The notes under the pieces are model-generated. The model saw nothing but the letters and a program-made list of their open reading frames with translations, was not told the origin of the DNA and searched no databases. Made by a program: the position numbers and the translations under genes. From Solobacterium sp. (GTDB lineage: Bacteria > Bacillota_I > Bacilli_A > Erysipelotrichales > Erysipelotrichaceae), in NCBI GenBank assembly GCA_024693325.1, contig JAILLA010000028.1, positions 1 to 62,723 of the forward strand: a DNA stretch of 62,723 nt. Reading direction: 5' to 3'. How positions within the stretch are numbered: position 1 is the first letter of the stretch; each line of letters begins with the position of its first letter. Below are positions 1-9,400 of the stretch, in pieces.

Positions 1-3000
1 TATGTAGTTGTTAATGAAAAGGGCATATCAACATATCCGGGAAATAAGCAAGAAGATGGAAAAGAAATCAAGGCATTACCTAAAGGAACTTATGTCGAGG
101 TCAAGGATGTAGCACTGAATAATGCCGGAAATTACTGGGGAAAAGTAACACGGATCGATAATGAAAAAATCACTAAGACCATGTACATATACATGGGGAG
201 CGGTCAGGTAAATTCACATAACCATAGTGATTCTGATATAAAATGGGAAGATAGTATACAATGGAAAAATGATGATGTACATCTGTATATCAGAAAATGT
301 ACAAAATGCAAATATGCAATCACATCTGAAATTATACATATTCCCGATAGATTGACCGGTGTCTGCAGTAAATGTGGAAAAGCAGTTCCAATCTCAAATG
401 GTAAAGGAAATTATGTGCCGATTAATACTGCTAAATTGTATAAGGATGCCTCACTCAGCAAAGAAGCAGGTATTACTGTCGGCGCAAATGAACTTATCGT
501 TGTTGCTTCTGTCAAGATCAATAATAATGGGTTTAGATATGGGAAAGTTACCAAATATGCTGGTAAAACCTGTAAGAATCTTTATGTGCAGATGAGTTTG
601 ATCAAACCACATACAATTCATGAAGATACCAGTGATTATGTGGCTTTCGGCTACGAAGTATATGATACACATCATGTGCACTATAAAAAGTGTACGATCA
701 AAGGCTGTGATTATATAGCAAGAGACAGAGGCGAATCTCATGCACAGTATTTTGACAATGGCATCTGTACAAAATGCAAAGGTAAAGAGACTGCATATGC
801 AGCAGGTTATTATCGTGTAAACAAAAAAGATATTGATATTTGGACGGGATACGGTAGCAGTACTAAGGGAGTAGTTGTTAACGCAGCAAAAGCTGATTCG
901 ATCATATTTATTACAGAGATATTAGTAGGAGATGACTATTATATCTGGGGCCGTGTTGGGGCGTATAATGGCATGACTGTTGCTCCAAACACTGCAAGAT
1001 ATGTAAAAATGAATGGACTTGCAGAACAGGTGTCTATTACTGGCAAAATTGTTAGTGTTGATAAGTTGTATCATTATTATCTGATTAATGGAGAACTTGT
1101 CCCTCAGAAGCATACCGAAGGGGACTTCTGTACAATCTGTAACACTTCAAGTTCCATGCAGACAAATCCGATTTATTTCTCTGGCAGTACAGTTCAGGTT
1201 TATAAAAAAGTCAAAGTAAGAAACAATTATACATTCAGGCTTAATAACGACAAAGTCTATCCGGCAGGAAGCACGATTATCTTGAAAAATATCGTGATAG
1301 ATGATGCTGGGAATACATATTACGGTCAGGTTGCTTCGTGCAACGGGAAGACCGAGAAGGCCGGAAATTATATTTTGTTCAACAATTTGATCTATCATCC
1401 GGAACATGATAAAGATTCTGTCATATATATAAATAATAGTGATACAAGACACAAGAAACAGATAAACTGTCCGACATGCAAACTGAAACAGGAAATAATG
1501 GAAAGCCATGTCTACAATGGCGGTACGACGTGTATTTATTGCGGTGCAAAGAAACCTCTGCTTACTTGTGCGGATCCCAATGATTATTATCAGACAGTTA
1601 AAGATATTCAAGTATATGAGAAACTTGATGAAAACAAGTTGATGAATAATGTCATTCCTTCTGGTACTGTGATTGCGTTCAGGTCCATTAAGACAAACAA
1701 ATGGGGTAATTACAGAGGTGAGATAAAACTGATCACACCAACTGGTGAAAGAAACCAAAAAGGCTTTATCAACTTAACAAACGATTCTCTGATACGACAT
1801 GAGCACAAAATGAGCAGTAATTTAGTCACGGAAACAAGAGACTATGACCATGTCCTGACCAGGGAATGTACACTGTGTAATTATGTTGAGACTAAAACAA
1901 CCGAGCATTCTTTTGGCTCAAACGGAAAATGCTCTGTTTGCGGTGCGGAACAGCATATATACACAAAGGGGGATTACCTGGTTAAAGCCGATATTGTCAG
2001 CATATATAAAACATTGAGGAACAAAACAAGTAATACTGTGCTGAAAACACTGCATAAAGGTGACTATGTTTATATCTGCAGCATTGAAAACTATTACGGT
2101 TATTACTATGGAAAGATTTCTTCGATAAACGATAAAGATGTAATTGCTTATATTGCAATGAGCGCATTGCAGAGTCATCAGCATACTTTCAATACATCTA
2201 TTTCATCTGTTAAAGATGAGTATCATGTTCTGAGAGAATCATGTACAAAATGCTCTCATACAGTTGACAATCATATACTGCATAATCAAAGAACATGTGC
2301 TGAATGCGGGCAGAAGCCTGTTAGTCATGCTCCGGGCTATTATACCGCCAACCGCAGCCTTGATGTTTATGACAAAGCTGGTGCAGACAAGGCAAAAAAG
2401 AAAGATGTAATTAAAAAAGGCGATAAATTATTCGTCACGGAAGTGAAAACAAGTGCCGGATATTACTGGGGAAAACTTAGCGAAAAACATGCTGGATACT
2501 TCTGGATACGTATGACATGGCTGACACCTGTCGATCTGGTATACGATTACAATAACCTTCAATACAAATATGCCAGCATGACGGAACATACTGTATTTGT
2601 AGAATGTGACAATAAGACATTTTCTTATAAGGAAAAACACCAGTTTGACACTAATGGAAAGTGTGTCTGCGGCTTTATCAATGTTACATCAGGCACATAT
2701 TATACTAAGAATTCTGACTGTGTTATCTATTCGGCAATGCCGTCAAGTGAAAATCTTCTTAAAGAGTTCATATATGGAGTTATTCCTCAAGCAGGAACCA
2801 AAGTCACGATAAACGCTACGTCTGCATATAAAATTGTTCTGAATGGTGTACAGTACTGTAAAGCCACATCTGATGATGTTTACGGTTTCTTCTGGATCAG
2901 AAGAGATGACCTCATTGATCATATTCATATTGGGCAAGGTCAATATGCTGATGTTGATGACAAATATCATCTTTTTGTAGAACATCCTGAATCAACAGTA

Positions 3001-4545
3001 TGTACGCTTTGCAACCAGCAGCTTCCGGAAAAACGAGTGAAAATCGAAAAAGCAGAACATACTCCGGAAAATGGAATGTGTACAAAATGCAGAAAGGCAG
3101 AAGTATACACGACTTCTGGAAAATACTATGCACCATATACCGAATTCCATGCATACAAGAAAGCGGATGAATTCTCCGGTTCAGGAGCATCCTACAGAAA
3201 AGGGGATGTCATAGTTATTGAAGGAAACCCGCAATATAGCAAAGGAATTATCTGGGGCAAAGTAAAGGATACTTCTGAATACGTCATGATGAAAGAACTC
3301 TTACGAAAGGATCCTGGTAAAGATGATACTAATCATAGAGAATTGACAAATGAAGAATTGATTGAATGGTGTCAGAAAACCAACGGTGCAAATCCTTTAT
3401 CCTCATATGGATACTATTCGGTAGAAATGGCTAAGATCAGTACAGGAGATATTATTCTTGCCGCTGTACAAACAAGAGCGTCTGGTGTTGCTGATCTGTC
3501 AGTAAAGGCAATAAAAGATGTCCTCGGCCTAACAATGGCAAGAGAGTATTATAAGAATCAGATCATTGCAGTTTTGAAAAATGCTGAGGAAAACGCGACA
3601 CCCGAAATATGTAATGAAGAAGAAACTAAGGTCATTAAATCAATTCTCAAGGATATTGGCTCTGGAAAACAACTTGTGACGCTGTATCAGATTTATGAAT
3701 TGAATATCAGGAAGAAAACAATATCAAAAAAAGATATTGACCTAGTATATAAAATGTTCAGCTATTGCAGTAAAATGAGGAATTTACTCAGCCTTTATGA
3801 GGGCGGAGAAAACATCGCTGCATACATAACATCCGATTTCCTCTATATGCATGATTTGATTGATGGAGTGCGGGAGATGCAGTGCTACAGCATAGATGAT
3901 CCTGATCTCCTTCATGCATTTGATGATGTTATTGAAGAGTATGAAAATGAATGGTATAAGAGCGCAGATGGTATCATAAATCGTGTGATCAAAGACTACA
4001 TCGGCGATATAGCAGAGTATGCCTGGGATAATACAATAACAGAGCAGATCGACAAAAAGCTGTTTGAAACATTCTCTAAAACATTTGGAGATTCAAAAAT
4101 GGCAAAATCTGTTCTGGACCACAAGTATGTATCTGCAGGAAAACTATATTCATTTGCTAGCTTTGCGCTGGATACATTGATGACTGTCTCAGGTGGAGAA
4201 GAACGCGCAAAAGCAATCCTGTCATTCTTTACTCAGATTTCAATCAGATTGGCAGCTGCTGATGCGTATAATGGCGCTGTCAGAAATGTGGCGTCAGGAA
4301 ATCATACCAATGATGCAGTAGCAAGTGTCAGAAAACAGTTTGAACTGTACAAAGCAAGTACGATTGAATTGTATAATCAGATCTTAATAATTGAGAATAA
4401 TCATTTCTTTGGATTCAATGAAGATACTAAATTGAAGAATTATCTTCAGTCAGAAATTAACAAACTGGAAAAGATCAAACTTGTGAATGATTATAGTCAG
4501 TTCATTAATGCAATATCTTTTGATGAGTATAAGAACAGTTACTGA
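1..4545 (+). CDS. Cys-ribbon / SH3-like repeat protein, 5' truncated
   Basis: The frame is open from base 1, so the ATG at 181 lies inside a repeat and the true start is outside the window; about 1514 codons are present. The first two thirds alternate two kinds of unit with a period near 125-140 residues. One is a Cys-pair ribbon with CxxC, a His-containing linker and CxxCG (nt about 299-387, 694-780, 1468-1554, 1867-1950, 2242-2315, 3001-3095, with reduced copies near 1128 and 2605). The other is an SH3-like unit starting GxY and ending with YYWGK or YYYGK and then YIxMxxL. The last 400 residues (from about 3330) lack the repeats and look helical. SH3b-like units often bind cell wall, so an extracellular role is likely, but no signal peptide is visible because the 5' end is missing. 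The gene looks AT-richer than its neighbours, hinting at transfer. Function is unknown. Confidence 0.8.
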   Translation, partial: YVVVNEKGISTYPGNKQEDGKEIKALPKGTYVEVKDVALNNAGNYWGKVTRIDNEKITKTMYIYMGSGQVNSHNHSDSDIKWEDSIQWKNDDVHLYIRKCTKCKYAITSEIIHIPDRLTGVCSKCGKAVPISNGKGNYVPINTAKLYKDASLSKEAGITVGANELIVVASVKINNNGFRYGKVTKYAGKTCKNLYVQMSLIKPHTIHEDTSDYVAFGYEVYDTHHVHYKKCTIKGCDYIARDRGESHAQYFDNGICTKCKGKETAYAAGYYRVNKKDIDIWTGYGSSTKGVVVNAAKADSIIFITEILVGDDYYIWGRVGAYNGMTVAPNTARYVKMNGLAEQVSITGKIVSVDKLYHYYLINGELVPQKHTEGDFCTICNTSSSMQTNPIYFSGSTVQVYKKVKVRNNYTFRLNNDKVYPAGSTIILKNIVIDDAGNTYYGQVASCNGKTEKAGNYILFNNLIYHPEHDKDSVIYINNSDTRHKKQINCPTCKLKQEIMESHVYNGGTTCIYCGAKKPLLTCADPNDYYQTVKDIQVYEKLDENKLMNNVIPSGTVIAFRSIKTNKWGNYRGEIKLITPTGERNQKGFINLTNDSLIRHEHKMSSNLVTETRDYDHVLTRECTLCNYVETKTTEHSFGSNGKCSVCGAEQHIYTKGDYLVKADIVSIYKTLRNKTSNTVLKTLHKGDYVYICSIENYYGYYYGKISSINDKDVIAYIAMSALQSHQHTFNTSISSVKDEYHVLRESCTKCSHTVDNHILHNQRTCAECGQKPVSHAPGYYTANRSLDVYDKAGADKAKKKDVIKKGDKLFVTEVKTSAGYYWGKLSEKHAGYFWIRMTWLTPVDLVYDYNNLQYKYASMTEHTVFVECDNKTFSYKEKHQFDTNGKCVCGFINVTSGTYYTKNSDCVIYSAMPSSENLLKEFIYGVIPQAGTKVTINATSAYKIVLNGVQYCKATSDDVYGFFWIRRDDLIDHIHIGQGQYADVDDKYHLFVEHPESTVCTLCNQQLPEKRVKIEKAEHTPENGMCTKCRKAEVYTTSGKYYAPYTEFHAYKKADEFSGSGASYRKGDVIVIEGNPQYSKGIIWGKVKDTSEYVMMKELLRKDPGKDDTNHRELTNEELIEWCQKTNGANPLSSYGYYSVEMAKISTGDIILAAVQTRASGVADLSVKAIKDVLGLTMAREYYKNQIIAVLKNAEENATPEICNEEETKVIKSILKDIGSGKQLVTLYQIYELNIRKKTISKKDIDLVYKMFSYCSKMRNLLSLYEGGENIAAYITSDFLYMHDLIDGVREMQCYSIDDPDLLHAFDDVIEEYENEWYKSADGIINRVIKDYIGDIAEYAWDNTITEQIDKKLFETFSKTFGDSKMAKSVLDHKYVSAGKLYSFASFALDTLMTVSGGEERAKAILSFFTQISIRLAAADAYNGAVRNVASGNHTNDAVASVRKQFELYKASTIELYNQILIIENNHFFGFNEDTKLKNYLQSEINKLEKIKLVNDYSQFINAISFDEYKNSY

Positions 4546-4611
4546 TAACAGTCAGACTGCAGATGACAGACGGCGTGATATACTGTATCTCTGCTGACAA
4601 CAAATAACAGT

Positions 4612-4635
4612 AAAGCGGGGCATATGCCCCGCTTT
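4612..4635. terminator. Intrinsic terminator-like hairpin between convergent genes
   Basis: Nine-base arms AAAGCGGGG and CCCCGCTTT flank CATATG. The hairpin lies between the end of the repeat protein and the end of the convergent flavoprotein gene. The U-tract is short on both strands, so it may serve either direction weakly. Confidence 0.6.
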
Positions 4636-4650
4636 GACAGTTTAGGCTGA

Positions 4651-7446
4651 TCAGCCTTTGATCTTGTTTTTGAGGATCTTGATCTCACGCTTTGCAGCGT
4701 AAGGTCCGATGAGCTTGAGCTTGTCTTCTGCCTTGATCATTCTTGTGGCTTCCGGAATGTCTCTTGTGAGGTGGATCGCGTCAAACTCACAGCGTACCGT
4801 ACACATACCGCAGCCGATGCATCTGTTCAGGTCAACATGGGAAGCCCCGCAGCTTAAGCATCTGCCTGCTTCCGTGCGAACCTGTTCCTCCGTAAACGGA
4901 AGACGTGTATCACTGAATTTGTTGTCCGGGGTAGCCAGTTTGTGGCCGGGTACCTGGCGTCTGCTTGTGTCATAGGAAGGAAGATGGATATCATCCTTGT
5001 CCAGTTCGACAAAGTGTCTCAGGTCTCTTGCGATGGTCAGTGAGTTGCCCGGATGCACGAAACGGTTGATGGAATCCTCTGCCTGTCTGCCGGCAGCGAT
5101 CGCGTCGATCGCGAATCTCGGTCCGGTAAATACATCACCGCCGACGAAGATGTCTGCTTCACCTGTCTGCAGTGTGACAGGGTCTGCGACTGCTGTTCCG
5201 TTGCGGTTGAGTTCGACCTTGGAATCCTTGAGCAGGTCTCCCCAGATGATGGACTGTCCGATGGACATCAGTACGTGTTCGCAGCTGATCTCGATCGTTT
5301 CTTCTTCATCATACTGCGGTGCAAATCTGTGATCCGCGTCATATACGGATGTGCACTTCTTGAATACGATGCCTGTGACCTTGCCGTCCTTTGTAAGAAC
5401 TTCCTTCGGGCCCCAGCCATTGCAGATCTCAATATTCTCTGCTTTTGCCTCAGCGACTTCATCAGCTGCTGCAGGCATTTCTTCTTCGGATTCCAGACAC
5501 AGCATCGTTACCTTGCCGTCCGTGACACGGACCGCAGTCCTTGCGACATCGATCGCAACATTGCCGCCGCCGACAACCACTACATCCCCGTGCAGCTGCT
5601 GGCTGTGGTCCCTGTTGACTCTGCGCAGGAAGTCTACGCCTGTTTCAACACCTTCAGCGTCTTCACCCGGAACACCGGCAAGTCTGCCGCCCTGGGCACC
5701 GATCGCTACGTAGAATGCTTTGTATCCATCGTATCTCAGATCCTGGATGGACATGTCTTTTCCGACTTCAACACCGCATTTGAATTCAACGCCCATCTGC
5801 CTGAGCACATCGATCTCAGCGTTGATGACATCTTTTTCCAGACGGAAGCTCGGGATACCGTATGTCAGCATACCGCCCAGCTGTTCTTCTTTTTCGAATA
5901 CCGTAACAGGATAGCCGTGCTTACGAAGGTAATATGCAGCACTCAGGCCGGCAGGACCGCCGCCGATGACTGCCACTTTGAATTCATCATCCCACATACC
6001 GCCGGAGTCTTTTTCACACAGCGGTACATATCTGTTTTCTTCCTTGAGTTCCTGAGCCGCGATGAACTTCTTGATCTCATCGATCGCGATCGGCTCATCG
6101 ACCATGCCTCTGGTACATACTTCTTCACATCTGCGGTTGCAGATAGCGCCGCATACCGCCGGGAAGGGGTTGTCCTGCTTGATGAGCTTCAGGGCATCCA
6201 GGTATCTGCCGTCCTTGGCCATCTTGACATAACCCTGTACAGCCAGGTGTGCAGGACAAGCTGTCTTGCAGGGCGCTGTACCGGAATCATAGCAGTTGCG
6301 CTTGATGTCTTCACGGTAGTTGGGGTTCCAGTTGTCTGCAGACCAAGGTGTTTCATCAGGAAGCTGCGTCAGCGGATAACGGACATTGCTGCCGTCTTTT
6401 CTGCAGAGCTTCTGACCGAGTCTTGCCGCGCCGACAGGGCAGGCTTCTACGCACTTGCCGCAGGCAACACACTTCTGTGTGTCGACATGCGCACGGTACG
6501 CGGAACGAACCATATTCGGTGTGTTGTAGAGCTCAGCGATACGCAGGGCATTGCATGATCCGGGTGAGCAGTTGCAGATACCGACGATCTTGTCTTCACC
6601 GTCAATATTGGTAACCTGGTGGACATGTCCATGACGCTCTGCACGCTTCAGTGTTTCAATGACTTCATCGTATGTACGGTAATGCCCGACGCCGCGGAGT
6701 ACCATAAATTCCGCAAGGTCGCCGACACCGATACAATAACGGCCTTCAATATCACCGCAGTTCTCACCGCGCATCGTCTGCTGTCTTCTGCAGGTGCAGA
6801 CACCGATGGAATACTTATCATATTTGCTCAGCCAGTGGGAGAGTTTTTCCACGCTGACAGCTGTGCTTTCATGTTCGATCGCTTTCTCGACCGGAATGAC
6901 ATGCATGCCGATGCCTGCACCGCCGGCAGGTACCATCTGTGTGATGTTTTCCAGAGGCATCTGTGTCATCAGGTTGAAGAATGTAGCGAGACGGGGATGC
7001 TGCTGGACGAGTTCCGTGTTGATCATAGCGAACTCGGCACTGCCCGGTACGAAGATCGGGACATTGTACTGCAGGTGATGGTCTGCGTTTTCCCTGTTGC
7101 ATTCCACTACACCGATCCACATGAGGTGCTGCACGACTTCCTGTGCATGCTCAACAGTCATATCGTTCAGCTTTGCAAGATCTTCGATATCCTTGTTGGT
7201 CCTGCACTTTTTGAATGACAGCATCAATTTGACCTCTTCCTTGGTCAGCAGTTCATCCAGCATCCAGTACTCGGGATCGTCATACCCCATCGTTCCCGTA
7301 TATTTCACGAGATAACGGTCGGTGATCATATTTCCGAGTTTTAAAACCAGTTTTGCCTTCTCGGGATCCGCCGGTACATAGTTCGGATCGATCTTCATGT
7401 TCTCAAGATCAAAGGCATTCACCATTCTGTTCTTCTGTTCTTTCAT
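4651..7446 (-). CDS. GltD-like FAD oxidoreductase with multiple Fe-S clusters
   Basis: This 931-residue protein is a multi-domain redox enzyme. The N-terminal 300 residues carry Cys motifs (CTCRRQQ, CNCSPGSC), followed by a ferredoxin-type motif CVACGKCVEACPVG near residue 330. A GltD-type Cys-rich helical domain follows (CKTACPAHLAV, CGAICNRRCEEVC). Two Rossmann folds come next: FAD site VIGGGPAGLSAAYYL near 495 and NAD(P) site VVVGGGNVAIDVA near 625. The C-terminus has another ferredoxin motif, CIGCGMCTVRC. The glutamate synthase small subunit is about half this length and no large subunit is adjacent. It is therefore more likely a stand-alone NAD(P)H-linked electron-transfer enzyme, as found in many anaerobes. 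The partner and substrate are not shown by context. It is monocistronic, with an AGGAG site upstream of the chosen ATG. Confidence 0.85.
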   Translation of the reverse strand: MKEQKNRMVNAFDLENMKIDPNYVPADPEKAKLVLKLGNMITDRYLVKYTGTMGYDDPEYWMLDELLTKEEVKLMLSFKKCRTNKDIEDLAKLNDMTVEHAQEVVQHLMWIGVVECNRENADHHLQYNVPIFVPGSAEFAMINTELVQQHPRLATFFNLMTQMPLENITQMVPAGGAGIGMHVIPVEKAIEHESTAVSVEKLSHWLSKYDKYSIGVCTCRRQQTMRGENCGDIEGRYCIGVGDLAEFMVLRGVGHYRTYDEVIETLKRAERHGHVHQVTNIDGEDKIVGICNCSPGSCNALRIAELYNTPNMVRSAYRAHVDTQKCVACGKCVEACPVGAARLGQKLCRKDGSNVRYPLTQLPDETPWSADNWNPNYREDIKRNCYDSGTAPCKTACPAHLAVQGYVKMAKDGRYLDALKLIKQDNPFPAVCGAICNRRCEEVCTRGMVDEPIAIDEIKKFIAAQELKEENRYVPLCEKDSGGMWDDEFKVAVIGGGPAGLSAAYYLRKHGYPVTVFEKEEQLGGMLTYGIPSFRLEKDVINAEIDVLRQMGVEFKCGVEVGKDMSIQDLRYDGYKAFYVAIGAQGGRLAGVPGEDAEGVETGVDFLRRVNRDHSQQLHGDVVVVGGGNVAIDVARTAVRVTDGKVTMLCLESEEEMPAAADEVAEAKAENIEICNGWGPKEVLTKDGKVTGIVFKKCTSVYDADHRFAPQYDEEETIEISCEHVLMSIGQSIIWGDLLKDSKVELNRNGTAVADPVTLQTGEADIFVGGDVFTGPRFAIDAIAAGRQAEDSINRFVHPGNSLTIARDLRHFVELDKDDIHLPSYDTSRRQVPGHKLATPDNKFSDTRLPFTEEQVRTEAGRCLSCGASHVDLNRCIGCGMCTVRCEFDAIHLTRDIPEATRMIKAEDKLKLIGPYAAKREIKILKNKIKG

Positions 7447-7535
7447 GATATGTTATCAGCTCCTGAAATCATTCTAACATGAGGCTTTATCAAGCATAAT
7501 AAGGAATTTCGTAATTCGGGAATTTTGGTCTGACC

Positions 7536-7562
7536 AAAAAAAGAAGAGATCGATCTCTCTTC
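7536..7562 (-). terminator. Terminator of the LacI-family gene
   Basis: On the minus strand a GAAGAG/CTCTTC stem with an eight-base loop is followed directly by seven T residues. A second GC stem (CCCGG/CCGGG, 7575-7596) lies just before it. Together they should end transcription of the regulator gene before the flavoprotein gene. Confidence 0.65.
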
Positions 7563-7602
7563 GAAAACAAAGATCCCGGCCAAATGATCGACCGGGTATC
7601 CG

Positions 7603-8589
7603 TTATGATTTAATGAAGTCACTGCGTACTTCGCAGACTGCCTGCAGGATCTTTTCTTTCGGTCTGGCGTGTCTGTTTTTGATCAGTGTCATGATCCGTC
7701 CGGCAGCGTATTCACCCATCTGTTCTGATGGCTGTGATACGGCGATCGGGGTAAGACGGTGGACTTTGGAAGACTCACGGAAACCGCATAATGTGACATT
7801 GCGTGCCATCTCTTCCGGATGTTCATATTGGTAATAAATGATGTCATCTGTCATCCTTCCGTTGGCTATCAGGATTGCTGTGCAACCCTTTCCAACAAGT
7901 TCCTGATAATGTTTCGGACTGCTGTTTCTCAAAGAATCGCCCGGCGAGATGAATTTTTCAAGGTTATTTGCACTAATGGCGTCGTTATAAGCGTTGTTGC
8001 GTTCCACTGAAGTGGAAAGACTTGGTCTTGCTGCAATCAGTCCGATCTTCCGATGCCCCCATTCGATCAGTTTCAGAAGAGCTTCATGACATGCGTGATA
8101 AGTAGAGATCCATACACAGTCTATGTCACATCCCTTGGGTTTACGGTCTAGAAGAACGACGGGGAGATCTGCCGGAAGGTTTTGCTTCAGTGTATTCCAG
8201 TCTGTCTGTGTTGTTGCAAGGATCAGTCCGTCAACGATCGATTTGTTGACAGTGCGCAGATAGGACAGTTCTGTTTCCCAATTTTCGTGCGTGTTGGCCA
8301 GCAGCAGCTGATACCCATGTTTGGTCAGAGCAGACTCAATCGACTCGATCAGCGATGTGAAGAAAGCGTTGTCAACGTCGGGGATGATGAATTGGATCTT
8401 ATTGGTCTTCCCGGTCTTCAGCGTTCTTGCTGAGGCATTCGGTGCATAACCCAGTTCTTTGATGGCATCATTAACACGTTTCCGGGTTTCATCGGAAACA
8501 AATCTGGTACGATTGATCACATGACTGACAGTTGCGGTCGAAACACCTGCTTCTTTTGCTACATCAATGATACTGACATTTTTACTCAT
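7603..8589 (-). CDS. LacI-family transcriptional regulator
   Basis: This 328-residue protein has the family's usual length. Residues 4-23 form the classic LacI helix-turn-helix (SIIDVAKEAGVSTATVSHV) and the hinge helix follows near NASARTLKTG. A periplasmic-binding-protein-like effector domain fills the rest (IQFIIPDVDNAFF, DGLILATTQ, GHRKIGLIA). It is transcribed divergently from the VOC/ABC/esterase operon. Palindromes of the LacI-operator type lie in the shared control region, so it most likely represses that operon and releases it on binding a small ligand. Family members usually sense sugars or sugar derivatives; the ligand here is unknown. The start is supported by AGAGGGA upstream of ATG. 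Confidence 0.92.
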   Translation of the reverse strand: MSKNVSIIDVAKEAGVSTATVSHVINRTRFVSDETRKRVNDAIKELGYAPNASARTLKTGKTNKIQFIIPDVDNAFFTSLIESIESALTKHGYQLLLANTHENWETELSYLRTVNKSIVDGLILATTQTDWNTLKQNLPADLPVVLLDRKPKGCDIDCVWISTYHACHEALLKLIEWGHRKIGLIAARPSLSTSVERNNAYNDAISANNLEKFISPGDSLRNSSPKHYQELVGKGCTAILIANGRMTDDIIYYQYEHPEEMARNVTLCGFRESSKVHRLTPIAVSQPSEQMGEYAAGRIMTLIKNRHARPKEKILQAVCEVRSDFIKS

Positions 8590-8660
8590 GTAAGTCCCTC
8601 TTCCAGGCCAAGCTTTGTGCTAAGCCTAAATCTCCCTGACTGCAGATATTGTGCTTTCTT

Positions 8661-8674
8661 TTTCACTTGTGAAA
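8661..8674. promoter_or_regulatory. Palindrome in the LacI leader
   Basis: TTTCAC-TT-GTGAAA is a perfect 6+6 inverted repeat about 70 bases upstream of the regulator start. On the minus strand TATACT (8699-8694) lies upstream of it, so it would sit near the start of the regulator transcript. It could be an autoregulatory site, but it differs in sequence from the two operators nearer the operon. Confidence 0.35.
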
Positions 8675-8782
8675 GATAGGAAAGCTTAATTACAGTATAG
8701 CAAACAGGATACAAATACTCGGATAATAATGACGGTTTTTCCGAGCCTGATTTGACATATATTTATATTTCTTGATTTTCTG

Positions 8783-8810
8783 TTTACTTTTAAAAAATAT
8801 ATGATATAGT
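8783..8810 (+). promoter_or_regulatory. Promoter of the VOC-ABC-esterase operon
   Basis: TTTACT (8783-8788) and TATAGT (8805-8810) are separated by 16 bases. A start near 8817 would place the first operator palindrome immediately downstream, the usual position for a LacI-type repressor site. The rest of the 379-base gene-free stretch 8590-8968 holds only this promoter, the palindromes and AT-rich sequence. A TTGACA at 8752 has no good partner. Confidence 0.5.
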
Positions 8811-8823
8811 GAAATCAGCCAGT

Positions 8824-8845
8824 TAAACGTTTACGCAAACGTTTA
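8824..8845. promoter_or_regulatory. LacI-type operator O1
   Basis: Perfect inverted repeat with nine-base arms TAAACGTTT and AAACGTTTA around ACGC. Each arm itself contains AACGTT. It lies just downstream of the predicted promoter and is the best candidate site for the divergently encoded LacI-family protein. Confidence 0.65.
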
Positions 8846-8928
8846 TATTCAAATTATACATCAAAATACAAAATTCAGTACAAGATAGAACACAAAAAAT
8901 CGGACCAAATGTATTCAGAAACAGAAAA

Positions 8929-8940
8929 GTAAGCGCTTAC
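8929..8940. promoter_or_regulatory. Second operator, GTAAGCGCTTAC
   Basis: A perfect 12-base palindrome with a central CG step, typical of LacI/CcpA-type sites, 28 bases before the VOC start codon. The spacing of about 100 bases from O1 would allow looping. It could alternatively be a catabolite-control (cre-like) site. Confidence 0.5.
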
Positions 8941-8968
8941 TCAATGACTGATACTGAAAGGAGAGACA

Positions 8969-9349
8969 ATGGATCTTGGGTTAATTGGTTTACAGCACAT
9001 TGGACTTCCTGCACAAAACGTCGAGGAAACTGCGGCCTTTTTCCGGAAACTCGGTTTTAAAGATTCCTTCATTAAAAAAACAATGGATGAAAATGTATGC
9101 TTCGTTGAAGCGGCGGGGGTTATATTCGAAATTTACCAGCGGAACGAGACAGCCGGCAGACCGGGAGCAATCGATCATATTGCTTTGAATACAACGAAGG
9201 TAGAAGAAGCCTATCGGTATTGCGTGGAGCAGGGATTCGAATTTGTGGATGGAGGGATCCATCAGAATGACTTCTGGGAAAACGGAACAAAATATTTTAC
9301 GATCATCGGACCAAACAGAGAAAAGATCGAATTCAGTCAGTATCTCTGA
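8969..9349 (+). CDS. VOC-family (glyoxalase-like) protein
   Basis: This 126-residue single-domain protein has the two beta-alpha-beta-beta-beta halves of the vicinal oxygen chelate fold. Metal-ligand candidates are His in LQHIGLPAQNVEETAAFF, His in IDHIAL and Glu in the C-terminal KIEFSQYL. VOC proteins include glyoxalases, epimerases and dioxygenases, so the reaction cannot be read from sequence alone. It is the first gene of the LacI-controlled operon, 51 bases before the solute-binding protein gene, so it probably acts on the imported compound or its breakdown product. Start chosen by GAAAGGAGAGAC before the ATG. Confidence 0.8.
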   Translation: MDLGLIGLQHIGLPAQNVEETAAFFRKLGFKDSFIKKTMDENVCFVEAAGVIFEIYQRNETAGRPGAIDHIALNTTKVEEAYRYCVEQGFEFVDGGIHQNDFWENGTKYFTIIGPNREKIEFSQYL

Positions 9350-9400
9350 AAAACAATGAACTTTCGCAGTATTTCAAAGAAACAGTAAGGAGGAAAGAAA

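Noticed and set aside
5053..6558. Open frame of 501 codons on the plus strand
   Set aside because: It is antisense to the GltD-like flavoprotein, with no ribosome site or recognisable domain; the minus-strand frame has clear FAD and ferredoxin motifs.
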